Assembly (NCBI GenBank): GCA_037043455.1
Contig: JAWPHD010000294.1
Coordinates: 1-64,000 of the forward strand
From: Cyrtodaria siliqua
Taxonomy: Eukaryota > Mollusca > Bivalvia > Adapedonta > Hiatellidae
Reading direction: 5' to 3'
Length of the DNA stretch: 64,000 nucleotides
Shown: piece by piece, positions 12,205 through 21,643 of the stretch
Layout of the letters: each line of letters starts with the position of its first letter
Position numbering within the stretch: position 1 is the first letter of the stretch
Notes under the pieces: generated by a model
Told to the model about the DNA's origin: nothing
Database searches by the model: none
What the model saw: the letters and a program-made list of their open reading frames with translations, nothing else
Made by a program: the position numbers and the translations under genes

Positions 12205-13310
12205 CGTTTTTAAAGAAATAATGGTAAATTATGAACTATTCGATAATTCAAGGGCCATAATTCAGCCATTAGCGATTGAATGGTGCAATAATTCGTCTGA
12301 GATCTTATGGATATATACCTACTGTGTAAGTTTGGATAAGAACGGATAAAAAAAATTCTCTGGCTAGAGCGTCCACAAGGCAAAAGTATGCATTTTTGCC
12401 AATTCAAGGACGGATAACAATTAGCGATCGAATTTAGTTGGTTCAAGAACTCGTCCGAGATCGTATAGATATTATATAACTACTGTATACGTTTTGTTAA
12501 GGTCGGATACAAAATGGAGGGGCGAGAGTGCACACAAGGCAAAATTATAAAAAAAACAAAACACAAGAGGCCTAAGAGGGCCTGTGGACGCTCTACTTGC
12601 TAAAATGGCTCTTATATCAAGGGTTGTCAACATAAAATTCCAATCAGTACTTCTTTAAAAATACTGCAAAAACAGGAGGGCAATTTATCCAACTTTTCTT
12701 CTATGAAAGAGATTTCATAAACATTAATGGTGGTGGGGGTGGGGTGGGGTATATGGATAGATATGAATCAACCAACTTGTTTAAGCTTTATTGATATTAG
12801 CATTCTAAACAAATTCGGTAAAGATCAGATAAAAAGAATGACAGATTTTACAAAGGAAAATATAAGATATAGCTTTTTTCAGTAAATCAAGGGCCATAAC
12901 TCTGTCGTTACTAACAAGATTTCATTGATATACAGCGATTTGCACAACTAGACATCATACTGATGTTTCCTGTCAATTTCACACAAATCCAACTAGCCGT
13001 TTAGAAATTTAAAGTAAAAAATGTCAAAGGGCCATAACTCCGTCAAAAATCAGCGAACCGGAACAAAAGCGCGAAATGCACAACTAGACATCTTACCGAT
13101 GCTTCCTGCCAAGTTTCGTCAAAATCGAAGAAGGCGTTTAGGAGAACGCCGACAAGAAATTTAAAGTAAAAATATCATGCGGCCGTAACTCCGTCAAAAA
13201 TCAACGAACCAGAAAAAAACGCAATGTGCACAACTAGACATCATACCAATGCTTCCTGCTAAGTTTCGTCAAATCCAACACGGCGTTTAAAGAGAATGTT
13301 TTAAAAAAAA
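12205..13310. repeat. fragments of two dispersed tandem-unit repeat families
   Basis: 12,205-12,545 carries two units of the 165-bp family (reverse of 6,455-7,450). 12,550-12,600 has the 'aagaggcctaagagggcctg' start motif of another repeat. 12,880-13,300 holds three 130-150-bp units with 'cacaactagacatcataccgatgctt', 'gttccg...cataactccgtcaaaaat' and 'aaggcgtttaggagaa'; the reverse-oriented relative is at 44,330-44,640. Confidence 0.75.
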
Positions 13311-13395
13311 GTTAAAAAAAAAAAAAGTAATTAAAAAATAAATAAATAATACAATAATAATTTTAAAAAAAAAAATAATTTTTTTAAAAAAACCT
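13290..13395. repeat. A/T low-complexity tract
   Basis: Long A runs with AATA, ending in T runs. A mirrored T-rich tract sits at 44,140-44,290 next to the same repeat families in opposite order. Confidence 0.85.
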
Positions 13396-14530
13396 GCAAG
13401 TTTGGTTAAGATTGCTCAAGAAATGTGGCCTGTATCATGTTAACAACATGTAAAAATGATTTTTTTGTTAATTCAGGGGTCATAACTCTAATGTTGCTGG
13501 TCCGATCTTGCCCATTATCGAACTCGTCCGAGATACAATCTGTGCCAGTTTGGTTAAGATTGCTCAAGAAATGTGACCTGTATCGTGTAAATAAGATGAA
13601 CAAGGGCCATACCTCCGTTTTAGCTGGTCCGATCGGGCTGGTTTTCGAACTCATCCAAGATTTCATTGCTATTAACAATCTTTGCAATTTTGGTAAAGAT
13701 CAGATAATAATTGAAGGTTCTAGAATGTTCACAATGAAGGATATGGCTTTTTTTCAGAATAACAAGGGTAATAACTCTGCTGTTACTAATCCGATTTGGC
13801 TGGTTTTCGAACTTATCGGAGATTTCATTGATATTAATATTCTTTGTAAGTTTGGTTAAGATCAAATAATAAATGAAGGTGCTAGAGTGTTCACAAGGCA
13901 GGAAATGGGATTTTTCAGCAAAACAAGGACCATAACTCTGGTGTTACTGATCCGATCTGGCCGGTTTTCGAACTCATCCGAGCTCTCATTGATATAAAGA
14001 CTTTGACCAAGTTTGTTTAATATCGCATGAAAAATGAAGAGGCTAGAGTGTTTGGTTAAGATCGCATGAAAAATGAAGGGGCTAGAGTGTTCACAAGGCA
14101 AGAATTAGCATGTATCGTTAATTCAAAGGCAATAACTGGTTTTACTAATCCGATCTGGCCGGTTTTCGAACTCATTCGAGGTCTCATTGATATAAAGACT
14201 TTGACCAAGTTTGTTTAATATCGCATGAAAAATGAAGAGGCTAGAGTGTTTGGTTAAGATCGCATGAAAAATGAAGGGGCTAGAGTGTTCACAAGGCAAG
14301 AATTAGCATGTATCGTTAATTCAAAGGCAATAACTGGTTTTACTAATCCGATCTGGCCGGTTTTCGAACTCATTCGAGGTCTCATTGATATAAAGACTTT
14401 GACCAAGTTTGTTTAATATCGCATGAAAAATGAAGAGGCTAGAGTGTTCACAAGGCAAAAGTTAACGGAAAACGGAAGGACGGACGACGGACAACACGTC
14501 ATCCCATTAGCTCTATTGGCCAAGGCCAAT
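13396..14530. repeat. 165-bp family in reverse orientation, with a recent 198-bp tandem duplication
   Basis: Units read 'ctagagtgttcacaaggca', 'gggccataactc', 'tccgatctggccggttttcgaactcat' and 'cattgatat'. The segment starting near 14,101 recurs at 14,299 (198 bp later) almost unchanged. The array ends in 'aaaacggaaggacggacgacgg' near 14,470-14,490. Open frames here repeat one another and are not genes. Confidence 0.8.
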
Positions 14531-14697
14531 TCAAGGACAGACAACTAAAAAATGCCAATTCAAGGGCAGACAACTCAGCTGTTAGCGGGTTCAAGAACTC
14601 GTCCGAGATCTTATGGATATATAACTATGTAAGTTTGGTAAAGATCGGATGACAACTGGAGGAGCTAGGGTGACCACAATGCAAACTTATGCAAGTA

Positions 14698-14912
14698 GTA
14701 TAGATACGAGGGGTACCAGCAACGTTTCCCCATCGCGGGGAACGAGAAAAACTAATGAAATATGCCAGTGGGGACTCAGGCGTAACTCTCATTCGCACCA
14801 AGATCTAAATGTAAGTCACGCCTAAACCAACACCATCATATTTTAATAGTTTTCTCAATCACCCTGTGCTGGAAAACTCCGCTGATACCCCTCGTATCTA
14901 TACTCAATCCGG
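14698..14912. mobile_element. 215-bp MITE with perfect 19-bp terminal inverted repeats
   Basis: Left end AGTATAGATACGAGGGGTA and right end TACCCCTCGTATCTATACT are exact reverse complements. The interior has no open frame. The 2-bp TA just inside or outside the ends fits a Tc1/mariner-like TA insertion, but the exact boundary cannot be fixed. It lies directly left of the virus-like element. Confidence 0.8.
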
Positions 14913-14929
14913 TTTGTCATTTTAGGAGA

Positions 14930-15005
14930 GTGCAATTTTATTTAAGGAGAGCGCAATTTTATTTTTTGTCTACTTTCGGCGAATCTACTTTCGGCGAAGT
15001 TTTTC
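14930..15005. repeat. two short direct repeats at the left edge of the virus-like element
   Basis: 'aggagagtgcaattttattt' is followed immediately by 'aggagagcgcaattttattt', and 'ctactttcggcgaa' occurs twice in a row. This is the last sequence before the first virus-like gene, so it may be part of the element terminus. No matching inverted copy was found near 31,250-31,650. Confidence 0.55.
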
Positions 15006-15023
15006 AATAACATTTGGAACTCG

Positions 15024-15355
15024 TTAAGCAAAGTCAGACGGAACCGGGCAGTAGTCTTCATCATCGCTCTGCATATCATTTTTTACCATGGAGTATTTTA
15101 TTTTCCTACACTTTGCTATTTTGTATTTCAGTTCAAGAAGCTCTTCTCTGTTACTATCCAGCTCACGTTCATAATTATCCATTTCAACCAGCAATCTTTT
15201 TCGCTTATTGACTTTGCTCTTTTTGGAGTCCATAAAATCATCACGAACTACCTCATATTCTACTTGGAGTTGCTTACCTCTCATCAATTCTCTTCTATAT
15301 TTATCTTTAAATGGTTAAGTTTTCTACAAACCTTTTCTAATCTTTCTTGTCTCAT
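15024..15355 (-). pseudogene. small coiled-coil protein of the virus-like element, frameshifted
   Basis: Highly charged and helical: the main open part (15,024-15,287) is rich in Lys/Glu heptads and ends in an acidic tail (QSDDEDY). The likely start is ATG at 15,353-15,355, which directly follows a TATTATATA motif shared with other genes of the element. The open frame from that ATG shifts near 15,310, so the gene is broken as read. It is the last gene on the left and lies downstream of the polymerase on the same strand. Function unknown; its charge pattern would fit a structural or nucleic-acid-associated role, which is inference only. Confidence 0.5.
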
Positions 15356-16067
15356 TATATAATAATACTATATATAATTATTTTTAAACCCTTGAATGCT
15401 ACTCAACTATTACAATTAACATCTATCATACTCTATTGTGGTATGTTTTACTTGTATGCTAGCGTATCTTGTCCGTTATCTAGTATCTTTTTGTAATCGT
15501 CATGTGCTATCTGTTTTTTAACAACACACTTTTTAACACCCTTACATTTCTTTGCGCTAACCTCATTATCTAGCACATACGAATATAGTTTACTTTGCAA
15601 CCCAACAAATTCAACAATGGGTATTCCACAAGTTTCATCTTTCATCTTGCCAATAACCTTTTTATTATTATTAAAATGAAACTGACTTTTTGGATCATAG
15701 TCACAATTATCAAACAGTTCTTTATCCTTGTAAAAGTTCGCATACACATCTTTTGTTTCTATTTCATAACACAAGGAATCAGTATCAGTAAATAATAACT
15801 TAGCTTTTCTATCATATTTGTGTTTGATATAGTTGTAATGGAAATCATACATCAAATATTTTGACAAGTCTAAAATACACATGCCAACATAACAAGGACG
15901 ATTTAAAACTAATCGTTCTTTTATTCGGTTTATGGCAAATACATTTTCATTAAACATTTTACAAGAAATAAATGAAGGTCTTGCTGCATATTTTAAAAGG
16001 ACCTCCTCGTCGTGAGTCAATTCAACATTAATTCTTTTTCTCAAATTTTCCATAGTTTTACCAAAAA

Positions 16068-16299
16068 AATATAAAAAGATCGGACAGGGAAAGTAGCATT
16101 CAAGGAGGACAGTAAACCACAAAACACAGAAACAAACACGCAAACAGACAAACAAGAAGGCAAAAGCAATAATAAATGCAAACGACATCACAAACACAAA
16201 AGGGTTGAAAATAGAAACACAGAAACAAACACGCAAACAGACAAACAAGAAGGCAAAAACAATAATAAATGCAAACGACATCACAAACACAAAAGGGTT
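16068..16299 (-). mobile_element. copy 1 of the shared inserted element, shortened, inside the polymerase gene
   Basis: Matches the 3' part of copies at 17,037 and 25,188: starts 'aaatataaaaagatcggaca' and ends at 'aacacaaaagggtt'. The internal block from 'aaacacagaaacaaacacgc' to 'aaaagggtt' occurs twice in tandem here. The flanks 'gttttaccaaaaa' and 'gttttccaaaaa' look like an imperfect target duplication. It splits the polymerase just after motif B. The hydrophobic Cys-rich stretches seen in overlapping open frames come from this insert, not from the polymerase. Confidence 0.85.
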
Positions 16300-17036
16300 T
16301 TCCAAAAACTGAATTGTTCATCAGTTTGAAGAAATCCTTTTCAAAAGCATTTTTACCAGCTGTTCTCTTAGCAGTATTAAAGTCTATGTATGTTTTTAAC
16401 CACTTTGATTCGTTGAACTGTAGTATTCGGTGTATTTTTGTTACCTTCAATCCAAGCTTTTTATACAATTCTAAGTTTCTAAAATGCACGACATACTTTT
16501 CTTTATTTTTCAACGTCGTAACAAGTTTATTAACATTACAATGTCCTAATTAAACTTTTGTTTTAAATGTTTACAATAGTTTGACAACCACTCATCTTTT
16601 ATGTTTAAACTTTCCGGGGCGAGAGGATAATCATTATGCGAGTCATGCAGTTTCTCAGGATACTCAATATCGCACTCAACAATGTACTTTGATTTTCCTT
16701 TTTCAAACTTATCAACCCACTTGAAGTTGCCAGTAGGTAACGGTTGACACATGGCCCACCCGTACAAGTTATTAGCATCAAGATATATTATGTACTTGTT
16801 TTCTTTTTTCTTGTCATAGTTTTTCATATATTTATTGTTAGCCTGTGAATATCTGTTTGCGATATAACTTGTGCCGCCTCTTAATCCTTTTTCCACAAAC
16901 AAATATTGATCAATATCAGTTATAAAATCAAGTTGGATACCAGTCATCTTGAGGCATGCATCCCAGGCTAAACCAGGACTACTGAAGTAATGACAAGGAT
17001 CTAATTTGTAATACTCAATGCACATTTTTCTAAAGA

Positions 17037-17474
17037 AGAAATATAAAAAGATCGGACAGGGAAAGTAGCATTCAAGGACGACAGTCAACCACAAAACACA
17101 GAAACAAACACGCAAACAGACAAACAAGAAGGCAAAAGCAATAATAAATGCAAACGACATCACAAACACAAAAGGGTTGACAATAGGGCTACCGCCTTGG
17201 AACGGTCAGTGGCAAAGTAGGCCACTGGGGGGTTTAAACTGGTTCTAGGGTGCACCAAACCTCACACTTACCCTACCGTCATCCCATTAAAACAGGACAG
17301 TGTAAATAAAGAAATCCCCGCCATGATCTAATCTCTAACCAACAAGGCAGCATCAATAGGCAATATAAGTAAAACACAAATATGCTCGTGTAAATATAAT
17401 ACAAAAAACCAATAGCCTAGAAAGCCACAATGAAGGTACTCAATGACTTTGCAGAAGCCAGAGCAGTAAGAGAA
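17037..17474 (-). mobile_element. copy 2 of the shared inserted element, about 438 bp
   Basis: Nearly identical to 25,188-25,624 across its length: 'gaaatataaaaagatcggac' at one end, a GC-richer middle ('gggctaccgccttggaacgg' through 'ggtttaaactggttctaggg'), and 'agccagagcagtaagaga' at the other. It interrupts the polymerase between the Exo III and motif A regions. Constant left end and variable right end among copies suggest retroposition with 5' truncation in minus orientation, but the class is not established. Confidence 0.88.
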
Positions 17475-19468
17475 AAGTTTTCAAAAACATCTGTCAGCAA
17501 CAGCACATCAGTCTTAAGATACAGATCATGATATTCTCCCATATTTTTAATATTAAATGTTTTCCATATTGTTTTAGCATGATCATAATCTGCATCTGAA
17601 ATGTGCTCATTTAGTTGAGAATAAAAGCTATTTTATCAGGTAACTTAGTATCCTTGAAGCGTTCAAAACTGTTTATGTGATCATAAGGATAAACGCCTTT
17701 TCGTTTTATTAATTCTAGCTTATCATCAAAGTATTCCTGAGAGGTGTATTGAAACGAAGGGATGTTTTTTACTAAATTTTCTAATGATTGAGACATAAAC
17801 TGAAAACTGTCAATAAACACCAAACTTTGTCCTAACATTAAAAGCCATGTACTTTTCCATGTTATTTGGTATAACATTTATGTTTCGTTTAAACTTTCCG
17901 ATGTGTTACATTATAAACTGAGAATCATATCCTTTCAAGTTATGAAACACAACAGGTATTTTTCTAGTCAACCTGAATTTAATATTGCATGTCATGAGTG
18001 CTTCCCTTATACTTTCCAGTTATGTGACAATGGTCCCTGACTTTTCTGATGGAGTTTTTGTATGCCACTGTAAAACCCGCGTCACCTTTTTTGAGAGTTG
18101 TTGCAAAACCATTACCACAAATATGACATGATTTAGATTTTTTGAATCTGGCTTCTTCTTCCTGTGACATTACTAGATCTATTTAAAGTTTGCATTCATA
18201 GTTTTCTGCACCACTTTTCTTCTATCATTTTTTCTAAAAACTTGTAAACAGCGTTTGGTCCTCTATACATTACAACTGGTTTTGAATACTGATCATCATA
18301 GCAACAAACAACCTTATACCCATAACTGCAATCAGTATGCTTTTGATATTCTTCTGTATGTGATTTTTTAGGATTGTTTGATACTGAAGAAATACTTTCG
18401 GTTACTGCTGCAAAATCAGCATATATAACAAACGGAACCATTAGCTTAACTTAATTTTTTCATCTTTGTTTTGCATCTCTACTGCTTGTTTTCCATTAAG
18501 TGAAAGACAAACAGGTTTATGTTTTTCCAGAACTCTTTCTAATGTAAAGCACTGCAAGCATGTTTTACAAAACCATTTTCTTTCCTTGCGTGCTGTTTGA
18601 TTATACATCAAACTGTTAAAATCTTTTATCCACACGTAATGATTTTTTTCTTCTTCGGTGATTAAAAGCATATCACATGTTTTTTCTGCTTTATTTTTTG
18701 ATATGTGCAAAGGGTATACTTGATTATCTTCACACCCAAATATGTTAAAACAAATGTTGTTTTGTTTTTCTATTTTTGGGATTTGTTTGATAGTAACAGG
18801 AAATATTTTTCCTTTGTAATCAAGATCACCAATATGCTTTTTATACTTTGTTGTTCTTTGGGGATTTGTTTCAACAGGAAATTCATAAGCCAAATGGCAC
18901 CATCTAAATCATTCGTTATCTTTTTCATTTTTTATATTTATCAATCCTTTTCTAGCATTAGCAAGTTCTTTTGGTAAATCCAAATAAGAGCTACCCCGTA
19001 AAGGCTTATACTTTATTCGATTTATGTAATGTACATCTAGTGATTCAATTACCCAACCACTTCCCAACTGAATCCAATTTCCAATTTTATTTATAATTTC
19101 TTCCTGTGCTTTGTCTAATGCTTCTGATATTTGATTTTTGTTTAATATTATTACAGCCTTTGAGGCAAAGTAAGCTGTTTTGTATACAAAATCAAAACCT
19201 CCTCTATCATTCGATAATTGTTTTTTAAAAGTAAGTTTTACATCAATGCTTAATTTAAATCCACCTGTTTTTCTTAGTTCTTGTTTAAGAAAGTTCACAA
19301 CTCTTAATTGTGTTTTTTGTAGTTGTCTGAGCGGATCATTACTGACAACATTTACTTTAAAAACCTTGCTATACTGTTTTGGGGATGTTTCAATTTCTCG
19401 GATACTCATTATATAATATTACATGAGATTATTTCTTTAAGCCTCTATATTAATTAATAAACATTATT

Positions 19469-19897
19469 TTATTTAATATTTTCACCCTCGTCGGCGTCCT
19501 CATCGAGATCCTCGTCGATATCCTCGTCGGTGTCCTCATCGATATCCTCACCGGTGTCCTCACCGGTGTCCTCACCGATATCCTCATAAATATGTTCACC
19601 GGTGTCCTCGTTAGTAACCTCATCCAAGAGAGCATCTATTTCATTATCCAGGAGAATGTCTAAGTATCTCCGAAAGCATTTTTCTTCAAGAACTCTATTA
19701 TCTATCATCTGACTTATTTTTATGGGATATTTGCAGTATCTATCGAAATCAACAGTTTCAAGATCACCTCCAGCTGCCAGTGATTTTTTTTTCTTCCTGT
19801 ATTTGCAATAGTTTATAAACTCGTCTTTATCAAAAACTTTTCAAAGTCTTCATAACATCCGATATCATTATTAATCACATGAGGTTTTTCTAGATTG
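19469..19897 (-). pseudogene. acidic-tailed protein of the virus-like element, broken
   Basis: The C-terminal part (19,469-19,708) ends in about 35 residues that are almost only Asp, Glu, Gly, Thr and Ile, built from short repeats (EDTGED, DEDIDED) encoded by an 18-bp degenerate repeat. Upstream, the same frame stays open to about 19,825 and a further open segment in another frame reaches about 19,897, with no ATG at the expected start. Sits between the polymerase and a helical protein on the same strand. Acidic tails are common in DNA-mimic or histone-binding proteins, but nothing here assigns a function. Confidence 0.45.
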
Positions 19898-19901
19898 CTG
19901 A

Positions 19902-20222
19902 TTAGATTATATCTCTGAACAACTCAACATTTTCAGACAATACTTTTAATTGTGTTTCATTAAAAATCTTAATTTCTTTTTTTGCTAGATCTGTGAGAAG
20001 CTTTATAGCATCATTGCACTCAATCTCAGTTTTTATTGCCCAATCTTTTTTAAAAGCTGCAATATCATCTGTCAATCGTTGCATGTGAACTGTCTCAAAC
20101 TCTTTGATAAGTTCATTTGTCTTGGTTAAAAGAGCCTGCTCGTAAGCAGCTACTTTCTCATAAACCTTGTGTTCCTCTTCAAAATGTTTTCTTTCTTCTT
20201 CCGCATAACTGTAAATACTCAT
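19902..20222 (-). CDS. helical/coiled-coil protein of the virus-like element, 106 aa
   Basis: Intact frame from ATG at 20,220-20,222 to the stop at 19,902. The sequence is almost wholly predicted-helical by composition: EEERKHFEEEHKVYEKVAAY near the start, then Leu/Lys/Glu heptads to the end, no Cys, no membrane segment. The region just upstream is AT-rich (taatataatctttaacat). One of the few genes here without a visible lesion. Function unknown; tandem position with two other small helical proteins suggests a shared block. Confidence 0.5.
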   Translation of the reverse strand: MSIYSYAEEERKHFEEEHKVYEKVAAYEQALLTKTNELIKEFETVHMQRLTDDIAAFKKDWAIKTEIECNDAIKLLTDLAKKEIKIFNETQLKVLSENVELFRDII

Positions 20223-20246
20223 ATGTTAAAGATTATATTATTTTAA

Positions 20247-20618
20247 TCAACCATACATAATAATTTCAATTCCTTGCTTAAGTAAAACATCATAGTAGGC
20301 AATAAAAGAAACTTCGTATAATCTTGGTTGGCAACTGGTTGCCTCTGAAATTTGTTTTTTACAAAAAGCACGCAGTTTGTTTATATCTCCTTTTTTTATT
20401 TTATATGACAGTTTTAGTTGTTGTACCATTGTTATGATTCTTTCTGTCAAATCTTGAATTTTTGAAAAAATTAAAAGCTCTGCATCAAATTTACTCGCAT
20501 CTTCAAAATCAATAGTTTTTGCATGTTTCGTTTGATCTTCCTTAAAGTCGTTGATTTCAATTTCTATACGTTTTTGATCTTTCTTAAAGTTTTTTATTTT
20601 ATTTTCTATACGTTCCGT
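20247..20618 (-). pseudogene. helical protein with an ACG codon at the motif-defined start, 123 aa
   Basis: The frame is open from 20,618 to the stop at 20,247. The expected start position (20,616-20,618) reads ACG, directly after the motif GTAATTATATAA, which in the polymerase gene is followed by ATG. The next in-frame ATG is near 20,427. The product is Lys/Glu-rich and helical, with two Cys late in the protein. It diverges from the zinc-ribbon gene at 20,689 and shares a 70-bp intergenic region with it. Either the start mutated or a non-AUG start is used. Confidence 0.45.
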
Positions 20619-20688
20619 TTATATAATTACATAAGATAATATTTCTTTAAGCCTATATTTTAAAAATATAATTATGTATTATAATATA
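20619..20688. promoter_or_regulatory. bidirectional AT-rich promoter region
   Basis: Serves the divergent genes at 20,618 (minus) and 20,689 (plus). On the minus strand it reads 'aggcttaaagaaatattatc' then 'ttatgtaattatataa'. A close match, 'aggcttaaagaaataatctc' then 'atgtaatattatata', precedes the polymerase start at 19,409. On the plus strand 'ttatgtattataatata' touches the ATG. Promoter role is inferred from conservation and position. Confidence 0.6.
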
Positions 20689-21234
20689 ATGAATTGCAAA
20701 TATTGTGAAAGAGTTTTGGATATTATTGATCACCCTGGGACGTGCATAGATTGCATCTTATTTTACGCAACTAATAAAAAGAAGCTTTGTAAATATTAAA
20801 CCAGAGCCAATCTGTGTTACAAGTGTACTTACGCATGTATAAATTGTAACGATACTTGTGAAGTTTTCGATAATGAGCGCGTTTGCCTTAATTGTGGCAC
20901 TCACAATGGCTACAATCTTATTGCAGGTTACAATTACAGCCGAAAGAAAACTATTTACCACAGAAAGTACCATTTAGATAAATACTTGGTAGAATATGAT
21001 TTGTCTTCTAAAAATAGACAAAGATTTGAAGATTTGTTTTACAAAATTGTAAAGATTTTGGATCAAATAGAAGGCCGAAAAAGATCAATCAAATTTGAAT
21101 ACATTTTTCAGAAAATATTTAAAATATTAAAAATAGAAAAAGAAACAAAACCAATTAAAACAAAATCAAACAGAGAAAAGTACGATAGGATATGGAAACA
21201 AGTTGAATTACGATTGGATGCCATTGCCATTTAA
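20689..21234 (+). pseudogene. Cys-rich zinc-ribbon protein, possible VLTF3-like late transcription factor, with one in-frame stop
   Basis: One frame runs from ATG at 20,689 to the stop at 21,232-21,234, broken only by TAA at 20,797-20,799. Residue pattern: paired Cys motifs CKYC, CIDC, CYKC, CINC and CLNCG within the first 75 codons, then a basic stretch with YHRKYHLDKYL, then a helical C-terminal half ending in KYDRIWKQVELRL. A terminal zinc ribbon followed by a basic Tyr/Arg/His-rich segment and a helical tail resembles the poxvirus A2L/VLTF3 family, which several Polinton-like viruses encode. That assignment is by pattern only. It is the only plus-strand gene in the left block. Confidence 0.5.
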
Positions 21235-21239
21235 CTTGA

Positions 21240-21643
21240 ACCTTTTCATATACATTTCCAGAGGTTTTGTGAAATTATCATTCTTTTGAAACTCTAATAT
21301 TTTATTGAAGGTAATTCTAATTACCTCTTCATCATTTTCTAGTGATGTTGTTGTTTATACATATGATAGAAGTTGTTTGAAACTCCTATGATGTGTTTTT
21401 AACAAAGTCTTTTTTTTCTGCTATTCTTGTTTTGCTTGCAAAAACAGCAACTACTGGAGGAACTGCACCGACTGCAGCCACGAAAACAGGAATTGCCGGA
21501 ACCAATGCCAATACAGCAGTACAACCAATTATCCCACTGGCAATCTGTAATGTTGTGTTTATAATACCGCACAATTTATAACTGCATCTGTATGCAGTTA
21601 CAAGTCGCGTCAAGTGATCAATTAATTCTTCTTTGATTTTCAT
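21240..21643 (-). pseudogene. small membrane protein of the virus-like element, 3' part frameshifted
   Basis: ATG at 21,641-21,643 follows 'gtaattatac', which also encodes the end of the upstream gene. After a helical N-terminus comes a long hydrophobic Ala/Val/Gly/Pro stretch (about residues 30-70, likely a membrane hairpin) and a basic segment. The frame closes at 21,386, but charged coding-like sequence continues in another frame to about 21,240. The hydrophobic core resembles the product of 30,253-31,253 (both begin with TTL, then a Gly/Ala hairpin, then a Lys-rich tail), suggesting paralogues. Convergent with the zinc-ribbon gene. Confidence 0.5.

Larger units (their letters stand above)
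15448..19409 (-). pseudogene. protein-primed family B DNA polymerase of a Polinton/adintovirus-like element, heavily broken
   Basis: Replicative DNA polymerase (DNA_pol_B_2 type). Order on the minus strand: N-terminal domain (19,409-18,909); Cys-rich finger with CKTCLQC (about 18,545-18,570); exonuclease motif I region (YADF, 18,409-18,420); zinc-finger-like CHIC...DHCHITG (18,045-18,135); Exo II-type HNLKGYDS (about 17,920-17,945); Exo III region (YPYDHIN, about 17,671-17,691); palm motif A (DANNLYG, about 16,770-16,790); motif B (NNSVFGK, about 16,310-16,330); motif C (FTDTDS, about 15,780-15,800). ATG at 19,407-19,409 follows a GTAATATTATATA motif. Frame breaks fall near 18,900, 18,440, 18,190, 17,975, 17,880, 17,612 and 16,550. 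Mobile-element copies interrupt it at 17,037-17,474 and 16,068-16,299, and the C-terminus looks shortened near 15,485. Without insertions it would be about 1,090 codons, normal for this family. Family identity is confident; activity is excluded as read. Confidence 0.88.

Noticed and set aside
16100..16299. Hydrophobic Cys/Phe/Leu-rich segments reading into the polymerase
   Set aside because: They are translations of the inserted mobile element in the minus strand; the same segment appears at 17,041-17,169 and 25,190-25,330.
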